From a virus, in IMG/VR virus record IMGVR_UViG_3300042374_000295, positions 1 through 64,000 of that record: 64,000 bases of DNA, one strand, 5' to 3'. This document shows, in pieces, positions 31,130 to 38,177 of the stretch; position 1 is the stretch's first letter, and the number at the start of each line of letters is the position of its first letter. Both the position numbers and the translations under genes were made by a program. Under the pieces are notes generated by a model that saw only the letters and a list, made by a program, of their open reading frames with translations, was not told the origin of the DNA and made no database searches.

Positions 31130-31660
31130 ATGAGCAAGTTTACAATTAACACAGAAACATATTCGATAATTGAGGAGATGTCCGACTCCGAGGTAGGTAA
31201 GCTATTCAAAGCAATCTACAGATACCAAATGCACGGACTTGATGTTCCTGCCCCAGAGGTCAAGATAGCGTTCAAGGTGTTCCTGATGGGGTTTGAGAAG
31301 GATAAGGAGCTGTCCATGGCCAGGTCTAAATCTGGGAGCATGGGAGGTAGGCCGGCAGAAAGCAAAGCAAAGCAAACTAAAGCAAAAAAAGCAAATCCTG
31401 ATGAGGATCAATTAGTTAAGACAGAAAAAAACAAAATAAAATTCATCGAAACACTTGAACCATACGAAAAACAATACGGCGCAGATATGCTTAATGCGTT
31501 CTTTAAGTACTGGACAGAGCCAAACCCATCCAAAACAAAGATGAGGTTTGAACTGGAGAAGACTTGGGACGTTGGCCTTAGATTAGGCAACTGGGCAAGC
31601 AGAGACAGAGGCATGGCACAGGCACCAAAGGTAGAAGAAATCAAATACAATAGATCATAA
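31130..31660 (+). CDS. Probable replisome organiser/replication initiator (DUF6291-like)
   Basis: From ATG 31130 the product has 176 residues. The N-terminal part (FTINTETYSIIEEMSDSEVG...LFKAIYRYQMHG, then FKVFLMGFEKDKE) resembles the DUF6291 domain of phage replication proteins. A basic linker (residues about 75-95: GGRPAESKAKQTKAKK) follows, then a helical C-terminus. The DNA for the linker contains five AAAGCAAA repeats, as when an origin lies inside its initiator gene (lambda O type). DnaB lies downstream. Confidence 0.68.
   Translation: MSKFTINTETYSIIEEMSDSEVGKLFKAIYRYQMHGLDVPAPEVKIAFKVFLMGFEKDKELSMARSKSGSMGGRPAESKAKQTKAKKANPDEDQLVKTEKNKIKFIETLEPYEKQYGADMLNAFFKYWTEPNPSKTKMRFELEKTWDVGLRLGNWASRDRGMAQAPKVEEIKYNRS
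31359..31395 (+). repeat. Five AAAGCAAA repeats inside the replisome-organiser gene
   Basis: AAAGCAAA occurs at 31359, 31364, 31369, 31379 and 31388. Read on the minus strand, the last three copies match the TTTGCTTT array at 19810-19856 over 27 bp with one mismatch, including its 9- and 10-bp spacing. Confidence 0.78.
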
Positions 31661-31678
31661 CAATAAACAACTAATAAA

Positions 31679-31930
31679 ATGGCATCATTCAACAAATTTA
31701 CAACGGTTATCAAGACCGAAGAGAACAAGCACCTCATCTTCCCATTCCTTAAGAGTCTGGGTGGTAAGGACAGACACAACTTGGAGTCACTTATGAACAT
31801 CTCCACCCTATCAAACGTATCCAAGTACTACATTGGAGGTGTCCACGGTGACACCATTATTGCAATGTACCACGACTTTGGAGAGGACATGGAGCACATA
31901 GTAGAAATCCCTAAAGACTTTAAGGTATGA
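31679..31930 (+). CDS. Hypothetical protein
   Basis: An 83-residue protein, MASFNKFTTVIKTEENKHLI, with an alpha/beta pattern and an acidic C-terminus (IVEIPKDFKV). It overlaps the next gene by 4 bp (ATGA). Family unknown. Confidence 0.7.
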   Translation: MASFNKFTTVIKTEENKHLIFPFLKSLGGKDRHNLESLMNISTLSNVSKYYIGGVHGDTIIAMYHDFGEDMEHIVEIPKDFKV

Positions 31931-32136
31931 AAGTAACAGTAGAAAAATACAAGGGAGACACAGACTCAACACTAATGGTGTTTGATTTATCTGGTAACAA
32001 TAAACGCTATGAATCAAGCGTAAAGGAAGGCTACACATACTATGTATTCAGAACACAAGAGAAGGCATGGGTTCAACATTCCAAGCAGTTAACTAACGAA
32101 GAGAAGCAATGGGTAATTAAACACGAAAGCAAATGA
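31927..32136 (+). CDS. Hypothetical protein
   Basis: A 69-residue beta-rich protein, MKVTVEKYKGDTDSTLMVFD, ending in a basic helix. ATGA overlaps at both ends place it firmly in the operon. Family unknown. Confidence 0.7.
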   Translation: MKVTVEKYKGDTDSTLMVFDLSGNNKRYESSVKEGYTYYVFRTQEKAWVQHSKQLTNEEKQWVIKHESK

Positions 32137-32525
32137 TATCATACATTACAGCAAGCTACATACTCCTTATGAGTTACAGCCCTTGCGATATATTCACATA
32201 CTACAACGTGACAGAGATGCACGGACTAAGCCTTGCAGAATGCCAAGCGTACAACAATACCTTGGAGGATGCATACATCGCAGGCTTAAGCAATTTTGTC
32301 CCAAAGGAATCTAAGAATTATAACGATAGCGATAAGAGGTTTGTGTACATCAACCTATCTAGGTGCAACAATGATGTTCAGACTATGGCTCTGGTGATGC
32401 ACGAGATGATGCACCACTCATTTTGGCTACACAACTACGATATGACCAAGGAGGAAGAGATAATCACTTGGGCAGAAGAACAGAGTTACGATGTAATGGA
32501 AATAATTAATCATGAAAAACAGTAA
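32133..32525 (+). CDS. HExxH zincin-like protein
   Basis: The 130-residue protein carries MHEMMHHSFWLH near residues 87-98, a canonical HExxH zinc motif, followed at about residue 108 by EEEIITWAEE, where a Glu could be the third ligand as in gluzincin-like or ImmA-like peptidases. Four Cys lie in the N-terminal half. The first 15 residues are hydrophobic but not a clear signal peptide. It overlaps its neighbours at both ends. The substrate is unknown. Confidence 0.68.
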   Translation: MISYITASYILLMSYSPCDIFTYYNVTEMHGLSLAECQAYNNTLEDAYIAGLSNFVPKESKNYNDSDKRFVYINLSRCNNDVQTMALVMHEMMHHSFWLHNYDMTKEEEIITWAEEQSYDVMEIINHEKQ

Positions 32526-32787
32526 ACAACGCCTACCAATGACAAGAGTGCTGGACAGCATAGAGTACGTCCTGAGCAACATGAGACAGTCAGCAACACC
32601 GGAGCAGATAGCCCTCGTGCAGTCCCTAAAGGATAACGCACAGTACCTGCTCAAGACAGAGGTGTCGCACATTGTAAAAGCGGCTGATCACTACCTTGAA
32701 AGGATCGAGAAGGACAAAGAGACCGGCGAGCAGTGGAGGGTAAGGCTGACCGGCAGGGAGTACCTAAAAGTAACATACGAATTATGA
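32512..32787 (+). CDS. Hypothetical protein preceding DnaB
   Basis: A 91-residue helical protein, MKNSKQRLPMTRVLDSIEYV, with a charged C-terminus. It overlaps the zincin-like gene by 14 bp and the helicase gene by 4 bp (ATGA). Its tight coupling to dnaB suggests a replication accessory such as a loader, but there is no sequence evidence for that. Confidence 0.68.
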   Translation: MKNSKQRLPMTRVLDSIEYVLSNMRQSATPEQIALVQSLKDNAQYLLKTEVSHIVKAADHYLERIEKDKETGEQWRVRLTGREYLKVTYEL

Positions 32788-34091
32788 TAGAACAAAAACT
32801 ACCACCACAGGCAGTCGATCTTGAGACGGCAATCTTAGGGGCGCTCATGGTTGAGAAGGACGCAATGGACAAGGTGACCTTGCTCAACGCAAATCACTTC
32901 TACAAGGACGAGCACACCTTGATATTTAAAGCAATGGCAGACCTGCACCACAGCTCTAAGCCAATTGACATCCTAACCGTACAGGAGCAACTAACAAAGA
33001 ATGGTCACTTAGACAGGGTAGGGGGAGTGTACGCGCTAGCTACCTTAACCTCAAGGGTTAGCTCAGCGGCTAACATAGAGTACCACTCTACAATTGTTAT
33101 ACAGAAGTACAACCTAAGAGAGATTATCAGAGTGTCTGGTATGGCAATGGAGCAGGCGTTTAGCGATGGTGGGGATCCTGTAGAGATACAAGGTTCTATG
33201 TTCAGTGAGCTGGAGAAAACTCAACTCAGTGCCTCTGGTGAGCCCGTAGCCTTATCAAAGATAGCTTCTGACACATTGCAGGAGCTAAGGGACATACAAG
33301 AGTCCGACAAGTCAATAACCGGCATAGACACTGGATACCAAAAGATAAACAACTTAACCAACGGTTGGCACGCACCAAACCTAATCATTCTAGCTGGTAG
33401 ACCTGGAACGGGCAAGACAGCATCAGCGCTTAACTTTGTGTACAACATTGTAAGGCAGGGCATACCTGCGGCCTTCTTCTCACTGGAGATGTCCTCTAGG
33501 GAGTTGATGAATAGACTTATATCCATATCGGCAGGAGTAAACTCAAAGGCAATTAGGAATGCAGACTTATCTCAAGACAACTGGGGCAGTATTCACAAGC
33601 AAAACTATAACCTTCCACTCTACATAGACGACACCTCAAGCCTATCAATCATGGCCTTTAGGGCTAAGGCGAAACGATTGGTAAGGGTTCACAAGGTTAA
33701 GTTTATTGTGGTTGACTACGTTCAGCTGATGACCTCCAACGTGAAAGGCAACAGGGAGCAAGAGATTGCAAACATTGCCCGTAACCTTAAGACTACTGCA
33801 AAGGAGTTAAACGTGCCAATCATGGCACTCGCCCAACTGAGCAGGGACGTAGAGAAGAGGGGAGAGAATGCACAGCCAAGGCTGTCTGATCTAAGAGAGT
33901 CAGGGGCTCTTGAGCAGGACGCAGACTCGGTTATATTATTGCAAGACATTACTACTCCCGATGAAAGAAAAGTCAGACCGTGGGAATCTAAAATAGATTT
34001 TCTATGGGCTAAGCACAGGAACGGAGAAATAGGCATATGCGCCTTTACCTTCCACAAACAAACACAAGTATTTATACCATCCACCATATGA
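32784..34091 (+). CDS. dnaB: Replicative DNA helicase, DnaB family
   Basis: ATG 32784 gives 435 residues. The N-terminal domain (LPPQAVDLETAILGALMVEK...FYKDEHTLIF) is the primase-interaction collar. The RecA-like domain has Walker A AGRPGTGKTA near residue 210, FFSLEMSS, Walker B VKFIVVDYVQLM, LSRDVEKR and LRESGALEQDADSVILL. Length and motif order match bacterial DnaB. It forms the hexameric helicase of phage replication; no primase gene is visible in the window. Confidence 0.95.
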   Translation: MIEQKLPPQAVDLETAILGALMVEKDAMDKVTLLNANHFYKDEHTLIFKAMADLHHSSKPIDILTVQEQLTKNGHLDRVGGVYALATLTSRVSSAANIEYHSTIVIQKYNLREIIRVSGMAMEQAFSDGGDPVEIQGSMFSELEKTQLSASGEPVALSKIASDTLQELRDIQESDKSITGIDTGYQKINNLTNGWHAPNLIILAGRPGTGKTASALNFVYNIVRQGIPAAFFSLEMSSRELMNRLISISAGVNSKAIRNADLSQDNWGSIHKQNYNLPLYIDDTSSLSIMAFRAKAKRLVRVHKVKFIVVDYVQLMTSNVKGNREQEIANIARNLKTTAKELNVPIMALAQLSRDVEKRGENAQPRLSDLRESGALEQDADSVILLQDITTPDERKVRPWESKIDFLWAKHRNGEIGICAFTFHKQTQVFIPSTI

Positions 34092-34447
34092 AAAATTTAG
34101 AACAAATTAAAGAAAAAATTGAAAAGCTCCTACAGGAGGGGCAAGTAAAAGATTTAAGCGACAGGGACAAGAAAGCCATCGCAGTCAAGCTAGAGTTTAA
34201 CAGAATCATAGCACACTACTTAGAAACCGATCCATCAGAAGCCTTTGTTAATTCAGAGATTGAAAGATTGGAGAACCTTATTGACCTAGCCGAGGAGGCC
34301 TGGAAGGATGAGTACATGAAGTACGCCTACACATACGACAGGATGGTTGTCAGCACAGTTAACAAACGCAAGAGGGAGTTCCTTAAGGAGCTAAGCCTTG
34401 TAGACGTAAAGAAGCAACTTAGAAACTTAGTGTACATAATATCATGA
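34088..34447 (+). CDS. Hypothetical helical protein
   Basis: A 119-residue helical, charged protein starting MKNLEQIKEKIEKLLQEGQV at ATG 34088, which overlaps the dnaB stop (ATGA). It overlaps the next start in the same way. Family unknown. Confidence 0.7.
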   Translation: MKNLEQIKEKIEKLLQEGQVKDLSDRDKKAIAVKLEFNRIIAHYLETDPSEAFVNSEIERLENLIDLAEEAWKDEYMKYAYTYDRMVVSTVNKRKREFLKELSLVDVKKQLRNLVYIIS

Positions 34448-34668
34448 ACGAGGACATATACGCAATGGTTTGCAGGCTACACTTTAAGTCAGACTCAACC
34501 GTAGATGAGATTGTCCAGATCATAGGGGGCACACTCCTTAAGTACAGGCACAGGGACGAGGATAACAAGATAACCAAGTTTAATAGTATGTCCAGAGCCG
34601 TTGAGGTTATTATAGATAACGAGATACAGGCACATAAACAGGCCAAAAAATTTGTGTCAAAGAAATAA
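34444..34668 (+). CDS. Hypothetical protein
   Basis: A 74-residue protein, MNEDIYAMVCRLHFKSDSTV, with a helical pattern and Lys-rich end (QAKKFVSKK). Its ATG overlaps the preceding stop. Family unknown. Confidence 0.68.
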   Translation: MNEDIYAMVCRLHFKSDSTVDEIVQIIGGTLLKYRHRDEDNKITKFNSMSRAVEVIIDNEIQAHKQAKKFVSKK

Positions 34669-34699
34669 TTTGCATAGTAATTAATTTTATTTATATTTG
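34669..34699 (+). promoter_or_regulatory. TTTGCAT-type promoter
   Basis: TTTGCATAGTAA (-33 box 34669-34675) is followed after 16 bp by TATATTTG (34692-34699). The ATG at 34707 begins 8 bp later. Confidence 0.78.
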
Positions 34700-34706
34700 T
34701 AATCGC

Positions 34707-34925
34707 ATGAGCAAGGCAACTAAATCACCAATAGACACACACATCGACTCGATTGTCAATAAATTAAAGGTTAAACACAAGCACGCGTCTAGGAATAGAT
34801 ACGCTGATGTGGTAGACTTTTTCTATGGCCCACACTTAGAGGAGGTAGTTGAGATATCCTTCACAGAATTAGAAGAGTCACTAGAGGCAGGAACCTTACC
34901 TAAAAAAATCAATAAATTAATATGA
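34707..34925 (+). CDS. Hypothetical protein
   Basis: A 72-residue protein, MSKATKSPIDTHIDSIVNKL, with a basic first half and an acidic helix near the end. It is the first of three overlapping genes read from an internal promoter. Family unknown. Confidence 0.68.
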   Translation: MSKATKSPIDTHIDSIVNKLKVKHKHASRNRYADVVDFFYGPHLEEVVEISFTELEESLEAGTLPKKINKLI

Positions 34926-35161
34926 ATCAGAGACCACCGTCAGACGACTTACAACCAGGAGAACATGACAACGACACGCACCACACAATTAAACTACCCT
35001 CTCACTTTAACTTTACCGTATGGTACTTGGACGAGAACGGTAACGACAAGTCAGTTCCCTGCGTGGCAGAGAACCAGTACCAAGCAAGATGGGGTATTAT
35101 CAACTCCGACATCAAGATGCAGTACATCATAAGGGTTGAAAAAGGTATCCCCGTAAGATAA
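34922..35161 (+). CDS. Hypothetical protein
   Basis: A 79-residue protein, MNQRPPSDDLQPGEHDNDTH, with a disordered, acidic N-terminus and a beta-rich rest (FNFTVWYLDENGNDKSVPCV). Its ATG overlaps the preceding stop. Family unknown. Confidence 0.68.
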   Translation: MNQRPPSDDLQPGEHDNDTHHTIKLPSHFNFTVWYLDENGNDKSVPCVAENQYQARWGIINSDIKMQYIIRVEKGIPVR

Positions 35162-35409
35162 TGGAGTTACAGAAGGTTGTATCCTACAGGCCGGCAGAGT
35201 ATGACGAGGTTGGCGGCGAGACAGTTCCAGAGAGCTGGGATGACTTGTGGTTGGTTACATGGGGAGTTTACCCTGTGTCCAAGCAGGACTCAGACGGCGC
35301 TTGGAGGTATCACGAGCAGACCGTAGCCGTGTGTAAGGATGCAACAGGTAAGATACATATAGTAGATCCAGAGTTCCTATCCTTGGTAGGATCGCTCAAC
35401 GATCAATAA
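35161..35409 (+). CDS. Hypothetical protein, last gene of the rightward operon
   Basis: An 82-residue protein, MELQKVVSYRPAEYDEVGGE, acidic and Trp-rich (WDDLWLVTWGVYP). Its ATG overlaps the preceding TAA. A strong terminator follows. Family unknown. Confidence 0.68.
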   Translation: MELQKVVSYRPAEYDEVGGETVPESWDDLWLVTWGVYPVSKQDSDGAWRYHEQTVAVCKDATGKIHIVDPEFLSLVGSLNDQ

Positions 35410-35444
35410 AGACCTTTCGTGTCATGGTATATTAGTTAAAAAGT

Positions 35445-35476
35445 AAAAGCCCCTTTCTTGCGATTGGGGCTTTTTT
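35445..35476. terminator. Bidirectional terminator between convergent operons
   Basis: AAAAGCCCC (35445-35453) and GGGGCTTTT (35466-35474) form a 9-bp stem with T-runs on both sides. It ends the rightward operon and also lies downstream of the leftward gene at 35496-35723. Confidence 0.85.
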
Positions 35477-35495
35477 AATTTAAGGTAGTTTAAGA

Positions 35496-35723
35496 CTAGG
35501 TGTTAGCGCTAGTTACCAAGGTAGCTAAAGCTGTTGCTGTTTGATAGTCAGTGGTAGAACCAGATGCTTTTGTGTCGAAAACGTAAACTGTAGATACAGC
35601 TGTTGGAACGTCTTTGCTCTCAGCGGTGATACTCTTGATTTGACCTACACCTACTGCGATAGTAAATGATGGTTTAGCGATACCGTTCTTTCCGATTACG
35701 GTTAGTGTTAATAAATTTGCCAT
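35496..35723 (-). CDS. Small virion-type protein with late promoter
   Basis: The 75-residue product (MANLLTLTVIGKNGIAKPSF) is rich in Ala, Thr, Ser and Val with a beta-sheet pattern, the composition of small capsid decoration or tail proteins. A late-type promoter ends 8 bp before the ATG and the bidirectional terminator follows, so it is a one-gene, probably highly expressed late unit. A structural role is inferred. Confidence 0.65.
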   Translation of the reverse strand: MANLLTLTVIGKNGIAKPSFTIAVGVGQIKSITAESKDVPTAVSTVYVFDTKASGSTTDYQTATALATLVTSANT

Positions 35724-35730
35724 GATGATA

Positions 35731-35761
35731 CAAATTTATGCATTACATGGGTTGGTTGTTA
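35731..35761 (-). promoter_or_regulatory. Late-type promoter
   Basis: On the minus strand TAACAAC (35755-35761) is followed after exactly 16 bp by TAAATTTG (35731-35738). The ATG at 35723 is 8 bp beyond. Confidence 0.75.
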
Positions 35762-35781
35762 TAATTTTCTTTAAATAATAT

Positions 35782-35812
35782 ATTGCTATGTAATTAATTA
35801 TTACTACATTTG
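35782..35812 (+). promoter_or_regulatory. Promoter with a partial -33 box
   Basis: TACATTTG (35805-35812) is a perfect -7 element. The upstream ATTGCTA at 16 bp only partly matches TTTGCAT. The ATG at 35817 lies 5 bp beyond, suggesting a leaderless transcript. It is divergent from the promoter at 35731-35761. Confidence 0.55.
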
Positions 35813-35816
35813 TGGT

Positions 35817-36161
35817 ATGTCAAACCTAGTACAATTGAACCTTAACAACTATGTGGCGATCGATATTAATAATCCCTCAACCGAGGAGGATATAAAGAAT
35901 ATTTCAAGGATGAGAAGTATACCAGAGCAGGAGGTGGGAGTACTCCTGTCTTACAATGTTATAACATTCCCACAGCTGGCCATCCTTACAGGAGTCTCTG
36001 AGAGTCAGCTAAGAAACGCTAGTGTACCATCCGTTAAACGTAATGGTGTGGCGTCCTGCTGGTTGACCTTGTGCAACCCCTTCCCAGACGAGAGGAAGGG
36101 CAAGCTGTTCATCCTTGTCAACGACAAGTGCATGGAGTACATTAGAAAGACTCTTAAGTAA
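35817..36161 (+). CDS. Hypothetical protein, isolated rightward gene
   Basis: The 114-residue product (MSNLVQLNLNNYVAIDINNP) has a helical middle with ITFPQLAILTGVSESQLRNA, which fits a helix-turn-helix, so a regulator is possible. It is the only rightward gene within the late block, transcribed from its own promoter and ending against the convergent HNH gene (adjacent stops). A role in late control is speculation. Confidence 0.62.
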   Translation: MSNLVQLNLNNYVAIDINNPSTEEDIKNISRMRSIPEQEVGVLLSYNVITFPQLAILTGVSESQLRNASVPSVKRNGVASCWLTLCNPFPDERKGKLFILVNDKCMEYIRKTLK

Positions 36162-36527
36162 TCACCTGGTTAGACTCCACCCTTTTTCTTTAGACTCCTC
36201 AGGGTTGTTCTCTATGTAGACGTGGCACTGGTGGCACACGGCAAGGAAGTACTTTGAATCGGTTAGGAGGTCGCCTATTCTGCCCCTCTTGTGGTGGATC
36301 TGCTGAGCGTCTCCTGTACAACCATCTACCTTAGCCTGGCACATAGGGTGCTTGTCTAGGTAGTTTAACCTCTCAACCTTGTAAACCTTTAGGGCCTCAA
36401 GCATCTTCTCGCTGAATGGGCTTATGCTCTTGACCTTCTTGTCAGTCCTTAGGTATTGATGTTTTTTGCAGTAACCCTTAGCCCACACAGGGTAGGTGCA
36501 CTCTTCGTGTTTACACTCCTTAGCCAT
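36162..36527 (-). CDS. HNH endonuclease
   Basis: The 121-residue protein has an N-terminal zinc-ribbon-like segment (CKHEECTYPVWAKGYCKKH) and a C-terminal HNH core: CQAKVDGCTGDAQQIHHKRG, then LAVCHQCHVYIENNPEESKE. Such small HNH nucleases are common in phages near packaging genes or as mobile homing elements. TATATTTG (36532-36539) lies 5 bp before the ATG. It stands alone in its operon, far from terL. Confidence 0.85.
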   Translation of the reverse strand: MAKECKHEECTYPVWAKGYCKKHQYLRTDKKVKSISPFSEKMLEALKVYKVERLNYLDKHPMCQAKVDGCTGDAQQIHHKRGRIGDLLTDSKYFLAVCHQCHVYIENNPEESKEKGWSLTR

Positions 36528-36531
36528 GTTT

Positions 36532-36539
36532 CAAATATA
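36532..36539 (-). promoter_or_regulatory. -7 element of the HNH gene
   Basis: TATATTTG on the minus strand lies 5 bp before the ATG. No TTTGCAT or TAACAAC stands at the usual spacing, so the upstream box is unclear. Confidence 0.4.
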
Positions 36540-36546
36540 AAAGAAA

Positions 36547-36567
36547 ACCCCCATATTTCTATGAGGG
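36547..36567 (-). terminator. Terminator candidate before the HNH gene
   Basis: On the minus strand CCCTCATA and TATGGGGG pair with one mismatch around a 4-nt loop, followed by TTTTC. It would end the operon whose last gene is at 36635. Confidence 0.55.
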
Positions 36568-36634
36568 ATTCCTAGCCATGATACAATTGAAAAAAACAGG
36601 AGACTTCAAAGGTAACTTTTTTAGCCCTTTGTTG

Positions 36635-37069
36635 TTAAAAATCCTTATTTATACCAATAGAAAATGCTTGGCAAGACATTCCAAAGGCAGTTTGAACTGA
36701 ATATGAAAACACTGGAGTGTAACCTTTTATAGATTTGAAATTGTAATTAATGTCGTACTCCATTGTGATGTCCTTCTTGTAGAAGAACCATCCACCAGCA
36801 ACTGATATTGAAAATGGTCCATAGACAGGAGCGGTTACCATCAACTCTGAATACAAATCCTTTTTGTCTAATGAAAAGTATCCAGTATTGACCCCTACGG
36901 CAATGTCCCCAAAGTATTTACCTATCTCAAGTGTAGCACCAAGTAAGTTCTTTGGATCACTGACTTTTGTGTCAAACGCAACATTAGGCGCAAACATTAC
37001 ATAGTATGATGGTTGTGCGATAGCAGAGGTGCTAAGGCATATTAATAGTATTGTGATTAGCCTTTTCAT
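36635..37069 (-). CDS. Exported, predicted outer-membrane beta-barrel protein
   Basis: The 144-residue protein has a Sec signal peptide (MKRLITILLICLSTSAIAQ). The mature part has alternating aromatic/hydrophobic strands (SYYVMFAPNVAF, ISVAGGWFFYKKDIT, YTPVFSYSVQTAFG) and ends in Phe (GINKDF), as in outer-membrane barrels. It is the last gene of the second lysis cassette. A phage-made outer-membrane protein could serve lysis or exclusion of other phages; this is inference. Confidence 0.68.
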   Translation of the reverse strand: MKRLITILLICLSTSAIAQPSYYVMFAPNVAFDTKVSDPKNLLGATLEIGKYFGDIAVGVNTGYFSLDKKDLYSELMVTAPVYGPFSISVAGGWFFYKKDITMEYDINYNFKSIKGYTPVFSYSVQTAFGMSCQAFSIGINKDF

Positions 37070-37752
37070 TTAGCTTTAGCTTTAGGTTTGATGGGTTTTT
37101 TTGTGGTAGTTTTCCTTTTGCCTTTCGCAGGCTTTACGGGTTTGTCTTTTTTCAAAACAGAGTAAATGATTGACCCTAGCATTATCATTGCCAAAGACAA
37201 GGCTCCAATCATAAAGTTAGAAAACTGCTTAAGCAAGTTTAACATGACATTAGTTTGCTCTGTCCCAACTTCAGTTTGCAAGTCAGTAAGATAGTTTATG
37301 TCATTTAAAATTGGTTCTATCTTGTCGAACAACTCTCCTTTTTGGACAATGACATCAACATATTTAGGGTCTGTTTCAGATTTTTCAATAAGCATATCGA
37401 CAAATAGGTCAACTTCTTTCATGTTGGCATCAGTTCGTTCAACTATTGCTTTCTCATTTTCGCCTGCAATAAGTTTATACTTCTCCCACATTATGCTAGT
37501 CTCACTTCTAACCTTTAGCATTTCATCTTTACTAGACTTTAGGTTTTCAAAGTTTACTTTCTGGCTTGTGAAATTTTCCTTGATAGTTGTCCCAAAATAG
37601 TCAAATCTATGCGACAATAGTGGAGCAGGGTTTAATCTCTTCTCAACAATGTTTGTTGCTGATTTAGTGATGCTAAGTTCAACATATTTGCCAAAGGAAG
37701 CTATACCAATTATAATTACCGTTAAGATAATCATTAATGCATTGTTTTTCAT
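37066..37752 (-). CDS. Membrane protein with two spans and a Lys/Pro-rich tail
   Basis: The 228-residue product has a transmembrane segment at about 5-23 and another at about 175-197. Between them lies a long periplasmic helical/coiled-coil domain, and the C-terminus is a basic tail (PVKPAKGKRKTTTKKPIKPK). Both membrane segments flanking a helical domain recall lysis-associated or sensor-like proteins. It overlaps both neighbours by ATGA and lies in the second lysis cassette. Confidence 0.68.
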   Translation of the reverse strand: MKNNALMIILTVIIIGIASFGKYVELSITKSATNIVEKRLNPAPLLSHRFDYFGTTIKENFTSQKVNFENLKSSKDEMLKVRSETSIMWEKYKLIAGENEKAIVERTDANMKEVDLFVDMLIEKSETDPKYVDVIVQKGELFDKIEPILNDINYLTDLQTEVGTEQTNVMLNLLKQFSNFMIGALSLAMIMLGSIIYSVLKKDKPVKPAKGKRKTTTKKPIKPKAKAK

Positions 37753-38165
37753 TTTGCTTTAGGTTTAGGTTTAGGTTTAGGTTTAGATTTAGATTTTGGT
37801 TTAGGTTTAGATTTTGGTTTAGGCTTTGCAGAACCGCCTCTTATGCTAGATATAAACTCGGATGGATTTTCTGAAAACTTTGTACTTAGCTTAATTATTC
37901 CAGACAATATTTCAGGTGAGTTTAACCCTACAAGGCCATATGTAATCGCTTTGTACATTGCATCTACGTCAAATTGCTCCATGATAAACCACGCTATCAT
38001 AGAGGCTACCATAGACGCAAATACATTGCTTAAAATTTGAGGCAATGTTTTGTCGTCTGGATTTTTACTTGTTGCCAATCTAGCCACCATCCCGGCAGCC
38101 CCAATAAACAATACTATCCACCCACCATTTATAAATAAAGGAATAAACTTAGCTAAATCATCCAT
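37749..38165 (-). CDS. Holin-like membrane protein with KP-repeat tail
   Basis: The 138-residue protein has hydrophobic segments at about 12-30 (GGWIVLFIGAAGMVARLATS) and 45-62. This resembles LydA-type holins. The last 25 residues are almost only Pro-Lys and Ser-Lys repeats, encoded by TTTAGG-type hexamers (37745-37826). It follows the second endolysin gene and overlaps the next gene (ATGA). Confidence 0.68.
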   Translation of the reverse strand: MDDLAKFIPLFINGGWIVLFIGAAGMVARLATSKNPDDKTLPQILSNVFASMVASMIAWFIMEQFDVDAMYKAITYGLVGLNSPEILSGIIKLSTKFSENPSEFISSIRGGSAKPKPKSKPKPKSKSKPKPKPKPKAK

Positions 38166-38177
38166 ATAACATATCCG

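Noticed and set aside
37745-37826. Telomere-like or CRISPR-like repeat
   Set aside because: The hexamers are in frame and encode the Pro-Lys tail; there are no spacers. No CRISPR array was seen anywhere in the window.
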